From contig NZ_CP155619.1 in NCBI RefSeq assembly GCF_039697315.1, positions 434,001-498,000 of the forward strand: a stretch of DNA of 64,000 bases, read 5' to 3'. Each line of letters begins with the position of its first letter. Position 1 is the stretch's first letter. The translations under genes were made by a program, and so were the position numbers. The notes under the pieces were generated by a model. That model saw only the letters and a program-made list of their open reading frames with translations. It made no database searches and was not told the origin of the DNA. This DNA is from Pseudomonas abietaniphila (GTDB taxonomy: Bacteria; Pseudomonadota; Gammaproteobacteria; Pseudomonadales; Pseudomonadaceae). Of this stretch, positions 26,221-35,141 are shown piece after piece.

Positions 26221-26234
26221 TTGATCTGGGTCAA
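26221..26234 (-). promoter_or_regulatory. ANR/FNR box of the cyd operon
   Basis: TTGATCTGGGTCAA differs at one base from the TTGAT-N4-ATCAA consensus and stands 55 bp before the cydP start, a normal activating position. ANR would raise bd oxidase under low oxygen. The rest of the 26167-26487 interval has no gene; its right half must contain the promoter of the binding-protein gene at 26488, but no clear -35/-10 pair was found. Confidence 0.8.
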
Positions 26235-26487
26235 AAAACGCAGAATCCGCCGGTGTGGCAGAACGCCACAGGGTTACGCCCTGCCAACTGTGTCCTCGGG
26301 GTCATCAGACGCTGGAAACGCGCAACTGATAACCCAGAGCACCACATGATGAACGGCAGATAAAGCTCTCAAGTGCCGGATTAATCAGCCGATATCGTGG
26401 TTGTACGAAGCAGTCTGGTCGTGTTCCTTTTCCGATGTCCGTCCGGAATCGGAAGACCTTGCGACTGCAGCCATGAGGTAGCCGTCC

Positions 26488-27258
26488 ATGACACCCCCTG
26501 TTCTCCGTCGCCTGGCCCGCCGCGTGCTTGATCACGCCGTATGGCTGTGCCTGAGTGTTTTGGGGGTTCAGGCCGAACCGATTCGCATCGTCACCGAAGA
26601 GTTGCCGCCCTATAACATGACCCGCGACGGTCAGCTGACCGGGATGAGCACGGAGGTGGTGCAGGCGGTACTGAAGGAGGTAAACGTCCAGGCAACCATT
26701 CAGTCGATGCCATGGGCGCGCGCCTACGACCTGGCGCTGCACGACCCTGACGTCCTCATCTATTCCATCACCCGCACGGCCGAGCGCGAGCACCTGTTCA
26801 AGTGGGTCGGCACCATCGCCTCCTCTCGTTGGTACATCTATTCTTCGTCTGCCCATCCGGTCACCCTCCTGGACCTGAACGACGCCCGCGACTGGCAGAC
26901 CGCAACGGTCAACGAAGACGTGGGCGAGCAATACCTCATGAGTCAGAAGTTCTTGATTGGCCAGCAACTGCAGTCCAGCAACCGATACGAGCTCAACTAT
27001 CAAAAGCTGCAAACCGGGCACGTCGACCTGTGGATCTCCGACGAATTGAACGCCGACTACCTGGCCCGCCAGGTCGGCGACGACCCAGGCCGCACGCTGG
27101 TGCAGTCATTGCGCGTGCCCGCGCTGGAAGAAGCAGGAGGGTTCAACATGGCTTTCAGCGCAGGGACGGCGGATGCTACTGTTCAGCTGTTTCAAAAGGG
27201 CCTGAACGCCATTCGTGAGAACGGAACCTACGATGCTATTGCGCGGAAATGGAATTGA
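26488..27258 (+). CDS. periplasmic amino-acid-type binding protein (SBP_bac_3)
   Basis: The 256-residue secreted protein has a signal peptide ending GVQA and a family-3 solute-binding fold (EPIRIVTEELPPYNMTRDGQLTGMSTEVVQAVL; PWARAYDLALHDPDVLIYSITRTAERE). No ABC permease or ATPase lies near it. Instead, its stop codon overlaps a membrane diguanylate cyclase gene, and a related binding protein follows. It could be the sensor module of that cyclase rather than a transport component. This role is inferred from gene order only. Confidence 0.85.
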   Translation: MTPPVLRRLARRVLDHAVWLCLSVLGVQAEPIRIVTEELPPYNMTRDGQLTGMSTEVVQAVLKEVNVQATIQSMPWARAYDLALHDPDVLIYSITRTAEREHLFKWVGTIASSRWYIYSSSAHPVTLLDLNDARDWQTATVNEDVGEQYLMSQKFLIGQQLQSSNRYELNYQKLQTGHVDLWISDELNADYLARQVGDDPGRTLVQSLRVPALEEAGGFNMAFSAGTADATVQLFQKGLNAIRENGTYDAIARKWN

Positions 27259-28607
27259 GCATGCTCGCAGAGTCCGAATCGAAACTCCCTGAACATTTCG
27301 CTGTGCGGCCTCGCACCGGCTCGCTGGCGCGCCGGTTGGTGATGGCGACACTGGCGTTTTGTGTGCTGTTCACGGTCGCCACCGTCACGGTGCGCACCTG
27401 GTTTGCCTGGAGCAACAACCTGGCGACCATGAATGCCGAATTGAACCTGATCGATCAGGTGTTCCAGGGCACGCTGTCCAAGGCCGTGTGGGAAATGGAC
27501 AGCGAAGCCTTGCAGGCCCAGATCGACAGCGTGGCGCTGGCCGCTCCCGTCGGGCGTGTCGAGCTGCGCATCCTTCGCCCAGGCCGTGCGGCCGAGGTGC
27601 TGGAGCGTCAGCATCCGGGGCATACCGGCTCGATTCTCGCCCCGGCGTTGCATCGCCAGTTGATGGTCACTCCCTACCCCGGCGCCAACGAAGTGGTCGG
27701 CGAGTTGATCATCGAGGGCGACGAAAGCCTGCTCTGGAAGCGCCTGTGGAAAGAAGTCGGGATCATCATGCTGACCCAGATCATCCAGTCGCTGGCCCTT
27801 GCCGGTCTGATCATGGGCATGTTCAACCGTTCGGTGACGCTGCACGTACGTCGCATCGCCCGTCACCTGGAACAACTGACGCCGCAAAACCTCAAACAGC
27901 ACCTCGCGCTGGAGCGACGGGGTAACGCCAGTGACGAACTGGACCTGTTGGAGGCCGGGGTCAACGATTTGCAAGACAAGCTGGCCAACCACCTGGAGCG
28001 CCAGACCCGCGACGAAATCGCCCTGGCCGCCAGCCGCGACCAACTGGCCGAGCTGGTCGAACAACGCACGGCGCAGTTGAAGGCGGCGAACATCCGTCTC
28101 GAAGCCCTGACCCGTTTCGACCCATTGACCGGCCTTGCCAACCGCCGGCATTTCGACGAGCTCAAGGAGCTGGAATTCAACCGTGCGTTGCGCCACCAGC
28201 AACCGTTTTCGGTGCTGATGTGCGACATCGATTTCTTCAAACTGTACAACGACACCTACGGCCATGCGATGGGCGACCAGTGCCTGCGCGACGTCGCACT
28301 GACCATGAGCGCGCTGTTTTCCCGGTCGGGTGAACTGGTGGCGCGTCTGGGCGGGGAAGAATTCGCGGTGCTGCTGCCAGGCCAGAACCGGCAGCAGGCA
28401 CTGGACTCTGCGGAGCGTCTGCGTGAACTGCTGGAAAATCAGAAGCTGCCCCACAGCGCGTCGGCGGTGTCGCCCTACGTCACGCTGAGCATTGGCATCG
28501 CCGAACTCGACGCGGCGACCATGGATCGCTTCGACCAATTACTCCAAAGCGCCGACAAGGCGTTATACCGGGCCAAAAGTCAGGGCCGTAACCGGTGCGT
28601 GATCTGA
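27249..28607 (+). CDS. membrane-bound diguanylate cyclase (GGDEF)
   Basis: This 452-residue inner-membrane enzyme should make cyclic di-GMP. It has a first helix at residues ~30-52 (VMATLAFCVLFTVATVTVRTWFAW), a ~120-residue periplasmic domain, a second helix (~178-200) and a HAMP/coiled-coil linker (TLHVRRIARHLEQL; ELDLLEAGVNDLQDKL). The C-terminal GGDEF domain has RLGGEEF as active site and DPLTGLANRR at its start. The inhibitory I-site is RSGE rather than RxxD, so product inhibition may be weak. The ATG at 27249 overlaps the upstream gene by 10 bp; ATG 27261 is an alternative. Binding-protein genes on both sides may supply its ligand sensing. Confidence 0.93.
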   Translation: MELSMLAESESKLPEHFAVRPRTGSLARRLVMATLAFCVLFTVATVTVRTWFAWSNNLATMNAELNLIDQVFQGTLSKAVWEMDSEALQAQIDSVALAAPVGRVELRILRPGRAAEVLERQHPGHTGSILAPALHRQLMVTPYPGANEVVGELIIEGDESLLWKRLWKEVGIIMLTQIIQSLALAGLIMGMFNRSVTLHVRRIARHLEQLTPQNLKQHLALERRGNASDELDLLEAGVNDLQDKLANHLERQTRDEIALAASRDQLAELVEQRTAQLKAANIRLEALTRFDPLTGLANRRHFDELKELEFNRALRHQQPFSVLMCDIDFFKLYNDTYGHAMGDQCLRDVALTMSALFSRSGELVARLGGEEFAVLLPGQNRQQALDSAERLRELLENQKLPHSASAVSPYVTLSIGIAELDAATMDRFDQLLQSADKALYRAKSQGRNRCVI

Positions 28608-28623
28608 TCAGGGAGGATCTGAC

Positions 28624-29373
28624 ATGAGCAATGCCTCACACTCGATCAAACAGGGCTGGCGCGCTGCCGCAGCGACCGTGCTGGTGCTGTTCTGCCTGCA
28701 GGCTCAGGCCGAGCCGCTGCAGGTGGTCACCGAAGATTCGTCGTACAGCGAATTGCGCGACGGCAAGGTCGTAGGGGTCGCGAGTGAAATCGTCGAGCAG
28801 ACCCTGGCCAAGGCCGGCGTCACCGAGTACCACATGGCCCTCTATCCCTGGGCGCGCGCCTATGACATGGCGCGACTGGAAGCCAACGTGCTGATCTACC
28901 CGATCATTCGCAGCGCCGAGCGCGAGCCGCTGTTCAAATGGGTGGGCGAACTGGATCAGGTCACGCCGATGTTCTACAAACTGCGTGAACGTCGCGACGT
29001 CGTGGTCAAGAGCCTGCAGGACGCCAAGAACTACAGCGTCGGCGTGGTGCGTGATGACTCGCGTCAGGAATACCTGGAGGGCAAGGGTTTCAGCAAGATG
29101 GTGGTGTCGTCCAACAACCTCGACAACCTGCGCAAACTGCTGAGCGGACAGGTCGCGCTGGTACCGTTGCCGGAACGTGAGGCACGGGAGCAGTGCGCAG
29201 ACCTGCACATCGCCTTCGAAGACCTGGAAAGCGTGTACACGATTGACGAGCTGTCCAAAGGGCTCTACGTCGCACTGAGTCTCAAGACGCCTGACGAGAC
29301 GGTCAAACGCATCACCGCCGCCTTCGCACAATTGAAAGAGGACGGGACGCTGGCGAAGGTCATGGCGCAGTAG
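28624..29373 (+). CDS. second periplasmic binding protein (SBP_bac_3)
   Basis: The 249-residue protein has a signal peptide ending LQAQA and a family-3 solute-binding fold. It is clearly related to the protein encoded two genes upstream: EPLQVVTEDSSYSELRDGKVVGVASEIVEQ and PWARAYDMARLEANVLIYPIIRSAEREPLFKWVG repeat its key phrases. It starts 16 nt after the cyclase stop with GGGAGG before the ATG, so all three genes form one operon. There is again no permease. Confidence 0.85.
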   Translation: MSNASHSIKQGWRAAAATVLVLFCLQAQAEPLQVVTEDSSYSELRDGKVVGVASEIVEQTLAKAGVTEYHMALYPWARAYDMARLEANVLIYPIIRSAEREPLFKWVGELDQVTPMFYKLRERRDVVVKSLQDAKNYSVGVVRDDSRQEYLEGKGFSKMVVSSNNLDNLRKLLSGQVALVPLPEREAREQCADLHIAFEDLESVYTIDELSKGLYVALSLKTPDETVKRITAAFAQLKEDGTLAKVMAQ

Positions 29374-29403
29374 ACCCGGGTTGGCCGGATCTAACGCGCC
29401 GGC

Positions 29404-30015
29404 CTACACCATCGGCAGGCTTTTGAAGATGTCCAGTCGCTCGGCCTCTGACGCGAACGCCGCCAGGACCGGATAGGACTCGGCGCTGGCCTGATCGGGC
29501 ACCACCAGTTGAATGAACGACCAGCCGACGGCGATGCTGATGCCGTCCTGACCGATGTCTTGACCTGCACTCAACGGCCGCTCGATCAGCTCCCGCTCAA
29601 GTTCCGCGCACGCCGTTTTCAATTGCTCGCTGACCCGCTCGACCCACGGTGCATGCTGAATCTCGGCCGGCCGCAGGTTGCGTTCGTAATAAATCTGCAC
29701 GGCTTTCTCGTAAGCCACCAAGGCCAGCCCGGTCAGACGCAGGGTTCGTGCCCGCTCCGCCAGTGCCACAGGCATCAACCCATTGCCTGCGCCCTTAAGA
29801 CACTCGACGTAATCAAGAATCAGGCTGGACTCCATGAGCACCTGGCCGTCATCGGTGATGAACGTGGGCGCCTTGATGACCGGATTGAGCTCCCTGAAAC
29901 GCTCCATGCCTCGAAACACCGAGACCGACTCGTGTTCGAACGCAATGCCCATACGCTTAAGACTGACCGCGACCCGCCGAACGTAAGGCGAATCCAGCAT
30001 GCCGATGAGCTTCAT
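29404..30015 (-). CDS. glutathione S-transferase-like protein
   Basis: The 203-residue protein has a GST N-terminal thioredoxin fold (MKLIGMLDSPYVRRVAVSLKRMGI; NPVIKAPTFITDDGQVLMESSLILDYVE, with the glutathione-binding ES). The helical C-terminal half is less conserved. AGGAGGG lies 8 nt before the ATG. It converges on the binding-protein operon and is divergent from eptA. Substrate unknown. Confidence 0.85.
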   Translation of the reverse strand: MKLIGMLDSPYVRRVAVSLKRMGIAFEHESVSVFRGMERFRELNPVIKAPTFITDDGQVLMESSLILDYVECLKGAGNGLMPVALAERARTLRLTGLALVAYEKAVQIYYERNLRPAEIQHAPWVERVSEQLKTACAELERELIERPLSAGQDIGQDGISIAVGWSFIQLVVPDQASAESYPVLAAFASEAERLDIFKSLPMV

Positions 30016-30156
30016 CCCGCACCCTCCTGTTAAGCAACGACATCAAGATACTGGCACTTTTTTGTGACGATGTTTCGCAGGCTAGCAAAAAGGCTCTGGC
30101 ACGCCACTCTGCCTGTTGAAAAATACGTGAGTGTCCTCACAGTTCGTCTACGCTGT

Positions 30157-30174
30157 TTCACAAAGTCTTCACAA
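30157..30174 (+). promoter_or_regulatory. candidate OmpR/PhoB-family direct-repeat box before eptA
   Basis: TTCACAA-AGTC-TTCACAA is a perfect 7-bp direct repeat with an 11-bp period, the layout bound by OmpR/PhoB-class response regulators such as PmrA, PhoP or ColR. It lies about 140 bp before the eptA start. Which regulator binds is not shown by the sequence. Confidence 0.45.
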
Positions 30175-30316
30175 ACATTCTGAAAAACTCCGCGCGACCT
30201 ACGCCTCCCCCATTAATCCACCTGTCATCGACAGGTTTGTCCGACGTGCCGGTCGCAAGGATAGGACCGTTTTGGCGCACGTGCGGGCCATGTTTCGAGT
30301 AGTGCTTTATATGGAA

Positions 30317-31954
30317 ATGCGTTCAAAGCTGAAACCGGTTACCTCCACTCGCCTCGTCATGCTGTTCTCCCTGTCTCTGGTTGCCTTTTACAACCTGGCG
30401 ACATGGCATGCCCTGGTCGGTCTGACCCAGCTGCAAGGCATCAAGGCGATTGCGTTCTACGCCTCTTTTGCGTTCTTTCTCTGGGCCGCCATTACGCTGC
30501 TGCTGACCCCCTTCTCTTTCAAACCCACGCTCAAGCCCGTGCTGAGTCTGGTGGCGCTGTGCTCCGCCTCGGCGGCCTACTTCATGAACACTTACGGCAT
30601 CACCATCGACACCGTGATGATGCAGAACGTGCTGGAAACCAACCCCGGCGAGGCCAAGGCCCTGATCAGCGGCAAGCTGTTCCTGTACCTGGGCTTGCTG
30701 GGTGCGTTGCCCATTGCCGTGATCTGGATGATCCCGGTCACCTATCGCCGTGTGCTGCCCGGTCTGGTCAACAAGGTGCTGGTGTGCATCGGTTGCGTGC
30801 TGGTGATCGCCGCCTCCGTCGGACCGTTCTATTCCACCTACGCGCCTATTTTTCGCGATGAAGACAAGCTGACCCACTTCATCAACCCGACCAATTACAT
30901 TTACGCCATCGGCAAGCTGACCAAGCAGACGGTCGCGATCAAGGAAACCGTTAAGATCCAGGCCGTCGGTGAAGATTCGGTACTCAGCGCAGAAGCACAG
31001 CAGCGGCCGAAAAAGAGCCTGATGATTTTCGTCGTGGGTGAAACCGCCCGCGCCGACCATTTCTCGCTCAACGGTTATGCGCGCGACACCAACCCGGAAT
31101 TGAAGAAGCAAGACATTCTCAACTTCACGCAAGTCGCCTCCTGTGGCACCTCGACCGCTGTGTCGGTGCCGTGCATGTTCTCCAAGTTTCCCCGCAGCGA
31201 TTACAGCGACAAGAAAGGCAAGACCTACGAAGGCCTGCTGGACATGCTGCGGCGTGCGGGGTTGAAGGTCGTGTGGCTGGACAACAACAGCGACTGCAAG
31301 GGCACCTGTCTGCGCGTGCCGCACAGCGACATTCCAAAAACCCAGCCGAGCCCGTTCTGCGACGGTCAGAACTGCCTGGACGAAGCACTGCTGGTGGGTT
31401 TGCAGGACTACATTGACTCGCTAAAAGATAACGCCATCATCGTGCTGCACTCCGACGGCAGCCACGGCCCCGAATACTACGATCGTTACCCGAAAACCAT
31501 GGAGCGCTTCACGCCGGTCTGCCACACCAACCAGTTGGGCAGTTGCACGTCGGATGAGCTGAAAAACGTTTACGACAACACGATCCTGTACACCGACCAC
31601 TTCCTGTCGCAGACCATCGAGCTGCTCAAGCGCAATCAAGACAAAGTGGACACCTCGATGATCTACGTCTCGGACCATGGCGAGTCGCTGGGTGAAAACG
31701 GTGTTTACCTGCACGCCGCGCCGTACGCCATCGCCCCAAGCGCGCAGACTCACGTGCCGATGGTCATGTGGTTCGGCAACCAGACGCTGGAAGACGCCAG
31801 CATCGACCGCAGTTGCCTGGCGGCCAAGCAGAACCAGCCCGACCTGAGCCATGACTACATGTTTCATTCGGTGCTAGGCTTGCTCGGCGTCAACACCACC
31901 GAATACCAGCCGGCCCTCGATATTTTCCACAGCTGCAAGCGCAGCAAAGGATGA
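30317..31954 (+). CDS. eptA: lipid A phosphoethanolamine transferase (EptA/PmrC family)
   Basis: This inner-membrane enzyme with a periplasmic alkaline-phosphatase-fold domain transfers phosphoethanolamine to lipid A and lowers binding of polymyxins. It has five N-terminal helices, then the catalytic domain with VVGETARADHFS (metal-binding Glu), SCGTSTAVSVPCMFS (nucleophilic Thr), LHSDGSHGPEYY and YVSDHGESLGENGVYLHAAPY (metal ligands). Multiple Cys pairs match the family's disulfides. Starting at 30317 gives 545 residues, close to E. coli EptA; in-frame ATGs at 30290 and 30311 are possible, and the ribosome site is weak. An AraC-type regulator follows after 6 nt. Confidence 0.92.
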   Translation: MRSKLKPVTSTRLVMLFSLSLVAFYNLATWHALVGLTQLQGIKAIAFYASFAFFLWAAITLLLTPFSFKPTLKPVLSLVALCSASAAYFMNTYGITIDTVMMQNVLETNPGEAKALISGKLFLYLGLLGALPIAVIWMIPVTYRRVLPGLVNKVLVCIGCVLVIAASVGPFYSTYAPIFRDEDKLTHFINPTNYIYAIGKLTKQTVAIKETVKIQAVGEDSVLSAEAQQRPKKSLMIFVVGETARADHFSLNGYARDTNPELKKQDILNFTQVASCGTSTAVSVPCMFSKFPRSDYSDKKGKTYEGLLDMLRRAGLKVVWLDNNSDCKGTCLRVPHSDIPKTQPSPFCDGQNCLDEALLVGLQDYIDSLKDNAIIVLHSDGSHGPEYYDRYPKTMERFTPVCHTNQLGSCTSDELKNVYDNTILYTDHFLSQTIELLKRNQDKVDTSMIYVSDHGESLGENGVYLHAAPYAIAPSAQTHVPMVMWFGNQTLEDASIDRSCLAAKQNQPDLSHDYMFHSVLGLLGVNTTEYQPALDIFHSCKRSKG

Positions 31955-31960
31955 CCTGAC

Positions 31961-32785
31961 ATGACCCTCCAGAACCCGGTGAACCACGCAGCAACACCGG
32001 TGTTCTGGAGGGACGCGCAGCTACCTTTCATCGAGGCGCGCTCCATCGCCGATGGCCGCAAGGTCTGCTATTCGCGCCATTCCCACGACGTGTTTTCCAT
32101 CGGTGCCATCACCTCCGGGCACAGCACCTACCTGCACGAAAAGCACGAACAGCGCATCAGCACGGGCACCGTGGTATTGATGAACCCTGGCGATGTTCAC
32201 GCGTGCAACCCCATTGACGATCAGCCTTGGTCGTACCTCATGCTGTACGTCGATGCACAGTGGCTGGGCCGGGTTCAGCAGGCGTGTGGCATCGATGGGT
32301 TTCGCCCGATTCCGGCCATCTCCAGTACCGATGCGGCGCTTTTTTCAGGGCTGCTGGATCTGCATCGGACGTTGATCGACCCGGGGCTGGATGCACTGGA
32401 AAAACACGAAGCGGCCATCGCCTTCTTCACCCTCCTGCAACAACGGTTGGGAGGTGCGGACGCACCGCTGAAGAAGGTCAACGCCAAAGTGGAACGCGCG
32501 GCGCAGTACATCAACCGGCATTTTCTGCGCGCCATCCGCCTGGAAGAAATCTGCCAGGCGGCCAACCTGTCGGAGGCGTACCTGATTCGCGCGTTCGAGC
32601 AGCATTACCACATGACGCCCCACGCCTACCTGATCAACCGGCGCATTCAGCATGCCCAGGCGCAACTGCGCGAAGGCGAGCCGATTGCCGACATCGCCCA
32701 GCAGAGCGGGTTTTCCGATCAGGCGCATTTCCAGCGGGTGTTCAAAAAGCACCTTGCCGCGACACCGGGCCAATACCGTCAGTGA
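31961..32785 (+). CDS. AraC-family transcriptional regulator
   Basis: The 274-residue regulator has an N-terminal cupin-like ligand domain (YSRHSHDVFSIGAITSGHSTYLHEKHEQRI; MNPGDVHACNP). The C-terminal double HTH spans residues ~170-274 (IRLEEICQAANLSEAYLIRAFEQHYHMTPHAYLINRRIQHAQ; IADIAQQSGFSDQAHFQRVFKKHLAATPGQYR). It begins 6 nt after eptA and ends 1 nt from the convergent LysE-type exporter. By type it more likely controls the amino-acid exporter than eptA; this is inference. Confidence 0.9.
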   Translation: MTLQNPVNHAATPVFWRDAQLPFIEARSIADGRKVCYSRHSHDVFSIGAITSGHSTYLHEKHEQRISTGTVVLMNPGDVHACNPIDDQPWSYLMLYVDAQWLGRVQQACGIDGFRPIPAISSTDAALFSGLLDLHRTLIDPGLDALEKHEAAIAFFTLLQQRLGGADAPLKKVNAKVERAAQYINRHFLRAIRLEEICQAANLSEAYLIRAFEQHYHMTPHAYLINRRIQHAQAQLREGEPIADIAQQSGFSDQAHFQRVFKKHLAATPGQYRQ

Positions 32786-32786
32786 T

Positions 32787-33374
32787 TCAGACGTAAAGCA
32801 ATGAAACGGCACACCCGGCCAGCAACGCCGCCATGCTGCGGTTGAACACCCGGATGCGATGGGCACTGCGCAGGTAAGGTCCCAGAAACGCACCGGCATA
32901 GGCCCAGCACGCGACGGACAAGAAGCAGACAACAAAGTAAACAAGCGCAAACAGACCGATCAACCGCGCTTCGCCATCCGCGACAAACGCCCCCATCCCC
33001 GCCACTGCCGCCAGCCATGCTTTGGGGTTGAGCCACTGCATCGCTGCGCCATGCCAGAACGACGGCCGGCGGGTGGGTTTGTCGACGTTGAGGCGGCCGT
33101 CGTCCATCGCCAGTTTCCACGCCAGGTACACCAGAAACGCCATGCCCGCCCAGCGAATGATGTCGGTCAGCATCGGGTACTGATGCAGCACCTCGTGCAG
33201 ACCAAAGCCGGTGAAGATCAGCAGCACCACAAAGCCGACCGTCGACCCCATCACGTGTCGCAAACTGGTAACCAGCCCGAATTGCGCCCCACTGCTCAAC
33301 GCCACCACGTTGACCGGGCCGGGTGAAATGGAAGCCGCCAGTGCAAAAGTCGCCATGGAAATCATCAGGTTCAT
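32787..33374 (-). CDS. LysE/RhtB-family amino-acid exporter
   Basis: The 195-residue inner-membrane protein has about six helices and the LysE signature near the N-terminus (ASISPGPVNVVALSSGAQFG). The central AMQWLNPKAWLAAVAG is also typical. GGAG lies upstream of the ATG. It likely exports an amino acid or related metabolite. Its 3' end abuts the AraC gene, a pairing often seen with these exporters. Confidence 0.88.
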   Translation of the reverse strand: MNLMISMATFALAASISPGPVNVVALSSGAQFGLVTSLRHVMGSTVGFVVLLIFTGFGLHEVLHQYPMLTDIIRWAGMAFLVYLAWKLAMDDGRLNVDKPTRRPSFWHGAAMQWLNPKAWLAAVAGMGAFVADGEARLIGLFALVYFVVCFLSVACWAYAGAFLGPYLRSAHRIRVFNRSMAALLAGCAVSLLYV

Positions 33375-33474
33375 TACAGCCGTTCTCCGTTCAATGAATG
33401 AACGGGGACGTTAAAGAACAGGACGCACGGCGTATTGAAGAAAACTGACCAGTGCACCCTTGCCCGTCCGTGGA

Positions 33475-34944
33475 TCAATCGCTGGCTTGCGACAGCGGGC
33501 GCGCCACCTCTTCCAGCGACTTGCGTTCCGACGATACGCCCCAGATTGCCTGCACAGTCGCTGCCAACAGCATTAACGCCGCACCGATCAGATAGCCCAC
33601 GAACACCGGACCGCGTTGATGGCTGTCGATCAATTCGCCAAACAGCGTGGGACCGACAATCCCGCCCAAGGCTGTGCCGAAGGCGTAAAACACGGCGATC
33701 GCCAACGCACGAATCTCCAGCGGAAAGGTTTCGGCCACCGTGAGATAGGCCGAACTGGCCGCCGCTGAAGCAAAGAAGAAGATGATCATCCAGGCAATCG
33801 CCTGCTGGGTGACGCTGAACAGACCCTGCTCGAACAGGTAGCCGCTGATGCTGAGCAACACCGCAGAAATCGCATAGGTGAGGCTGATCATGACGCGCCG
33901 TCCGATCACGTCGAACAGGCGCCCCAACAGTAATGGCCCGCAGAAGTTGCCCAAGGCCAGCGGCAACACGTACCAGCCAATCGACGCCGACGGCACTTGA
34001 TAAAACTCGGTCAGGACCAGTGCGTAGGTGAAGAAGATCGCGTTGTAGAAAAATGCCTGGGCGGTGAGCAGTGTCAGTCCCACCAGCGCGCGTTGCCGAT
34101 AGGTGTTGAACAAAGTGTCGAAGATCTCTCCCAGCGGCGTGTGGTCCCGGGCGTGAAGGCGCAGCTTCTGGCCGGTGGGCGTCGACAGCTCATGCCCCTG
34201 CTGACGGAAACGTTCTTCGATGCCCTCGACAATCACCCTCGCCTCCTCAGCCTGACCATGGATCAGCAACCAGCGTGGACTTTCCGGCAACCACAGGCGC
34301 ATCAGCAGAATCACCAATCCCAGCACGGCCCCGATCCCGAAGCATAAACGCCAGCCCAGATCGCCACCGATCCAGTCAGGATCAAGCAGCAGTATCGACC
34401 CGCCTGCGCCCAGGGCCGCACCAATCCAGAACGTGCCATTAATGGTCAGATCGACCCAGCCGCGAAAACGCGCCGGGGTGAATTCCTGAATCGTCGAATT
34501 GATCGCCGTGTACTCGCCGCCGATGCCCATGCCGGTGAGAAAGCGAAACAACATGAAGCTCCACAGGCTGAACGAAAACGCCGTGGCGGCCGTCGCGCTG
34601 ATGTACAGCGCCAAAGTGATGAAGAACAACTTGCGCCGCCCCAGCCGGTCGGTCAGCCACCCGAAAAACAACGCGCCAAGCACGGCCCCGGTGATGTAAG
34701 CGCCGCCCGCCAGACCGATATCGGCATTGGTCAATCGCAACACCGGACTTTCTTTCAACGCGCCGGACACCGACCCGGCCAGCGTGACCTCCAGTCCGTC
34801 GAGCAACCAGGTGATGCCCAGCGCAAACACCAGCAAGGTATGAAACCGCCCCCACGGCAACCGGTCGAGACGCGCCGGGAGGTCTGTTTCGAACAGCTTG
34901 CCCTTGCCCTGCTGCGATTCGGATGGAGTGCCCATGGTGCTCAT
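33475..34944 (-). CDS. MFS transporter (sugar/metabolite:H+ symporter type)
   Basis: This 489-residue, 12-helix transporter has the sugar-porter-like motif FFGWLTDRLGRRKLFF after helix 2 and RFLTGMGIGGEYTAINSTIQE in helix 4. PESPRWLLIHGQAEEA precedes the central loop, and FDVIGRRVMI follows helix 8. AAGGATCAGGC precedes the ATG. The gene has no catabolic neighbour that would name its substrate. Upstream lies the ~1-kb repeat region. Confidence 0.87.
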   Translation of the reverse strand: MSTMGTPSESQQGKGKLFETDLPARLDRLPWGRFHTLLVFALGITWLLDGLEVTLAGSVSGALKESPVLRLTNADIGLAGGAYITGAVLGALFFGWLTDRLGRRKLFFITLALYISATAATAFSFSLWSFMLFRFLTGMGIGGEYTAINSTIQEFTPARFRGWVDLTINGTFWIGAALGAGGSILLLDPDWIGGDLGWRLCFGIGAVLGLVILLMRLWLPESPRWLLIHGQAEEARVIVEGIEERFRQQGHELSTPTGQKLRLHARDHTPLGEIFDTLFNTYRQRALVGLTLLTAQAFFYNAIFFTYALVLTEFYQVPSASIGWYVLPLALGNFCGPLLLGRLFDVIGRRVMISLTYAISAVLLSISGYLFEQGLFSVTQQAIAWMIIFFFASAAASSAYLTVAETFPLEIRALAIAVFYAFGTALGGIVGPTLFGELIDSHQRGPVFVGYLIGAALMLLAATVQAIWGVSSERKSLEEVARPLSQASD

Positions 34945-35045
34945 GCCTGATCCTTGCGCCAGTGATCGGGGTGATCTCTGGCTTGAGAGTCCGGCGCTTG
35001 GGCGGGAGTTCAGACAAAACGCAGTGGGGCTCGCTTGGAGCAGGT

Positions 35046-35114
35046 ACAGGCTGCCACATTTTCAGCGGCTGAAACTCAGCCTTCGTCCAGATGCGGCCCA
35101 GACCAAGCTCGCTT
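35046..35114 (+). repeat. direct repeat, left copy (about 69 bp)
   Basis: The stretch containing CTGCCACATTTTCAGCGGCT and GAAACTCAGCCTTCGTCCAG recurs at 35840-35908 in the same orientation with about four differences in 69 bp. The two copies bracket the dispersed repeat copy B. No coding sequence lies between 34945 and 35992. Confidence 0.85.
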
Positions 35115-35141
35115 GTATGGTGTGCATTTCCACTACTTGAG

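Noticed and set aside
27228..28538. 436-codon minus-strand frame
   Set aside because: It is antisense to the diguanylate cyclase gene, whose GGEEF domain and operon links are clear.
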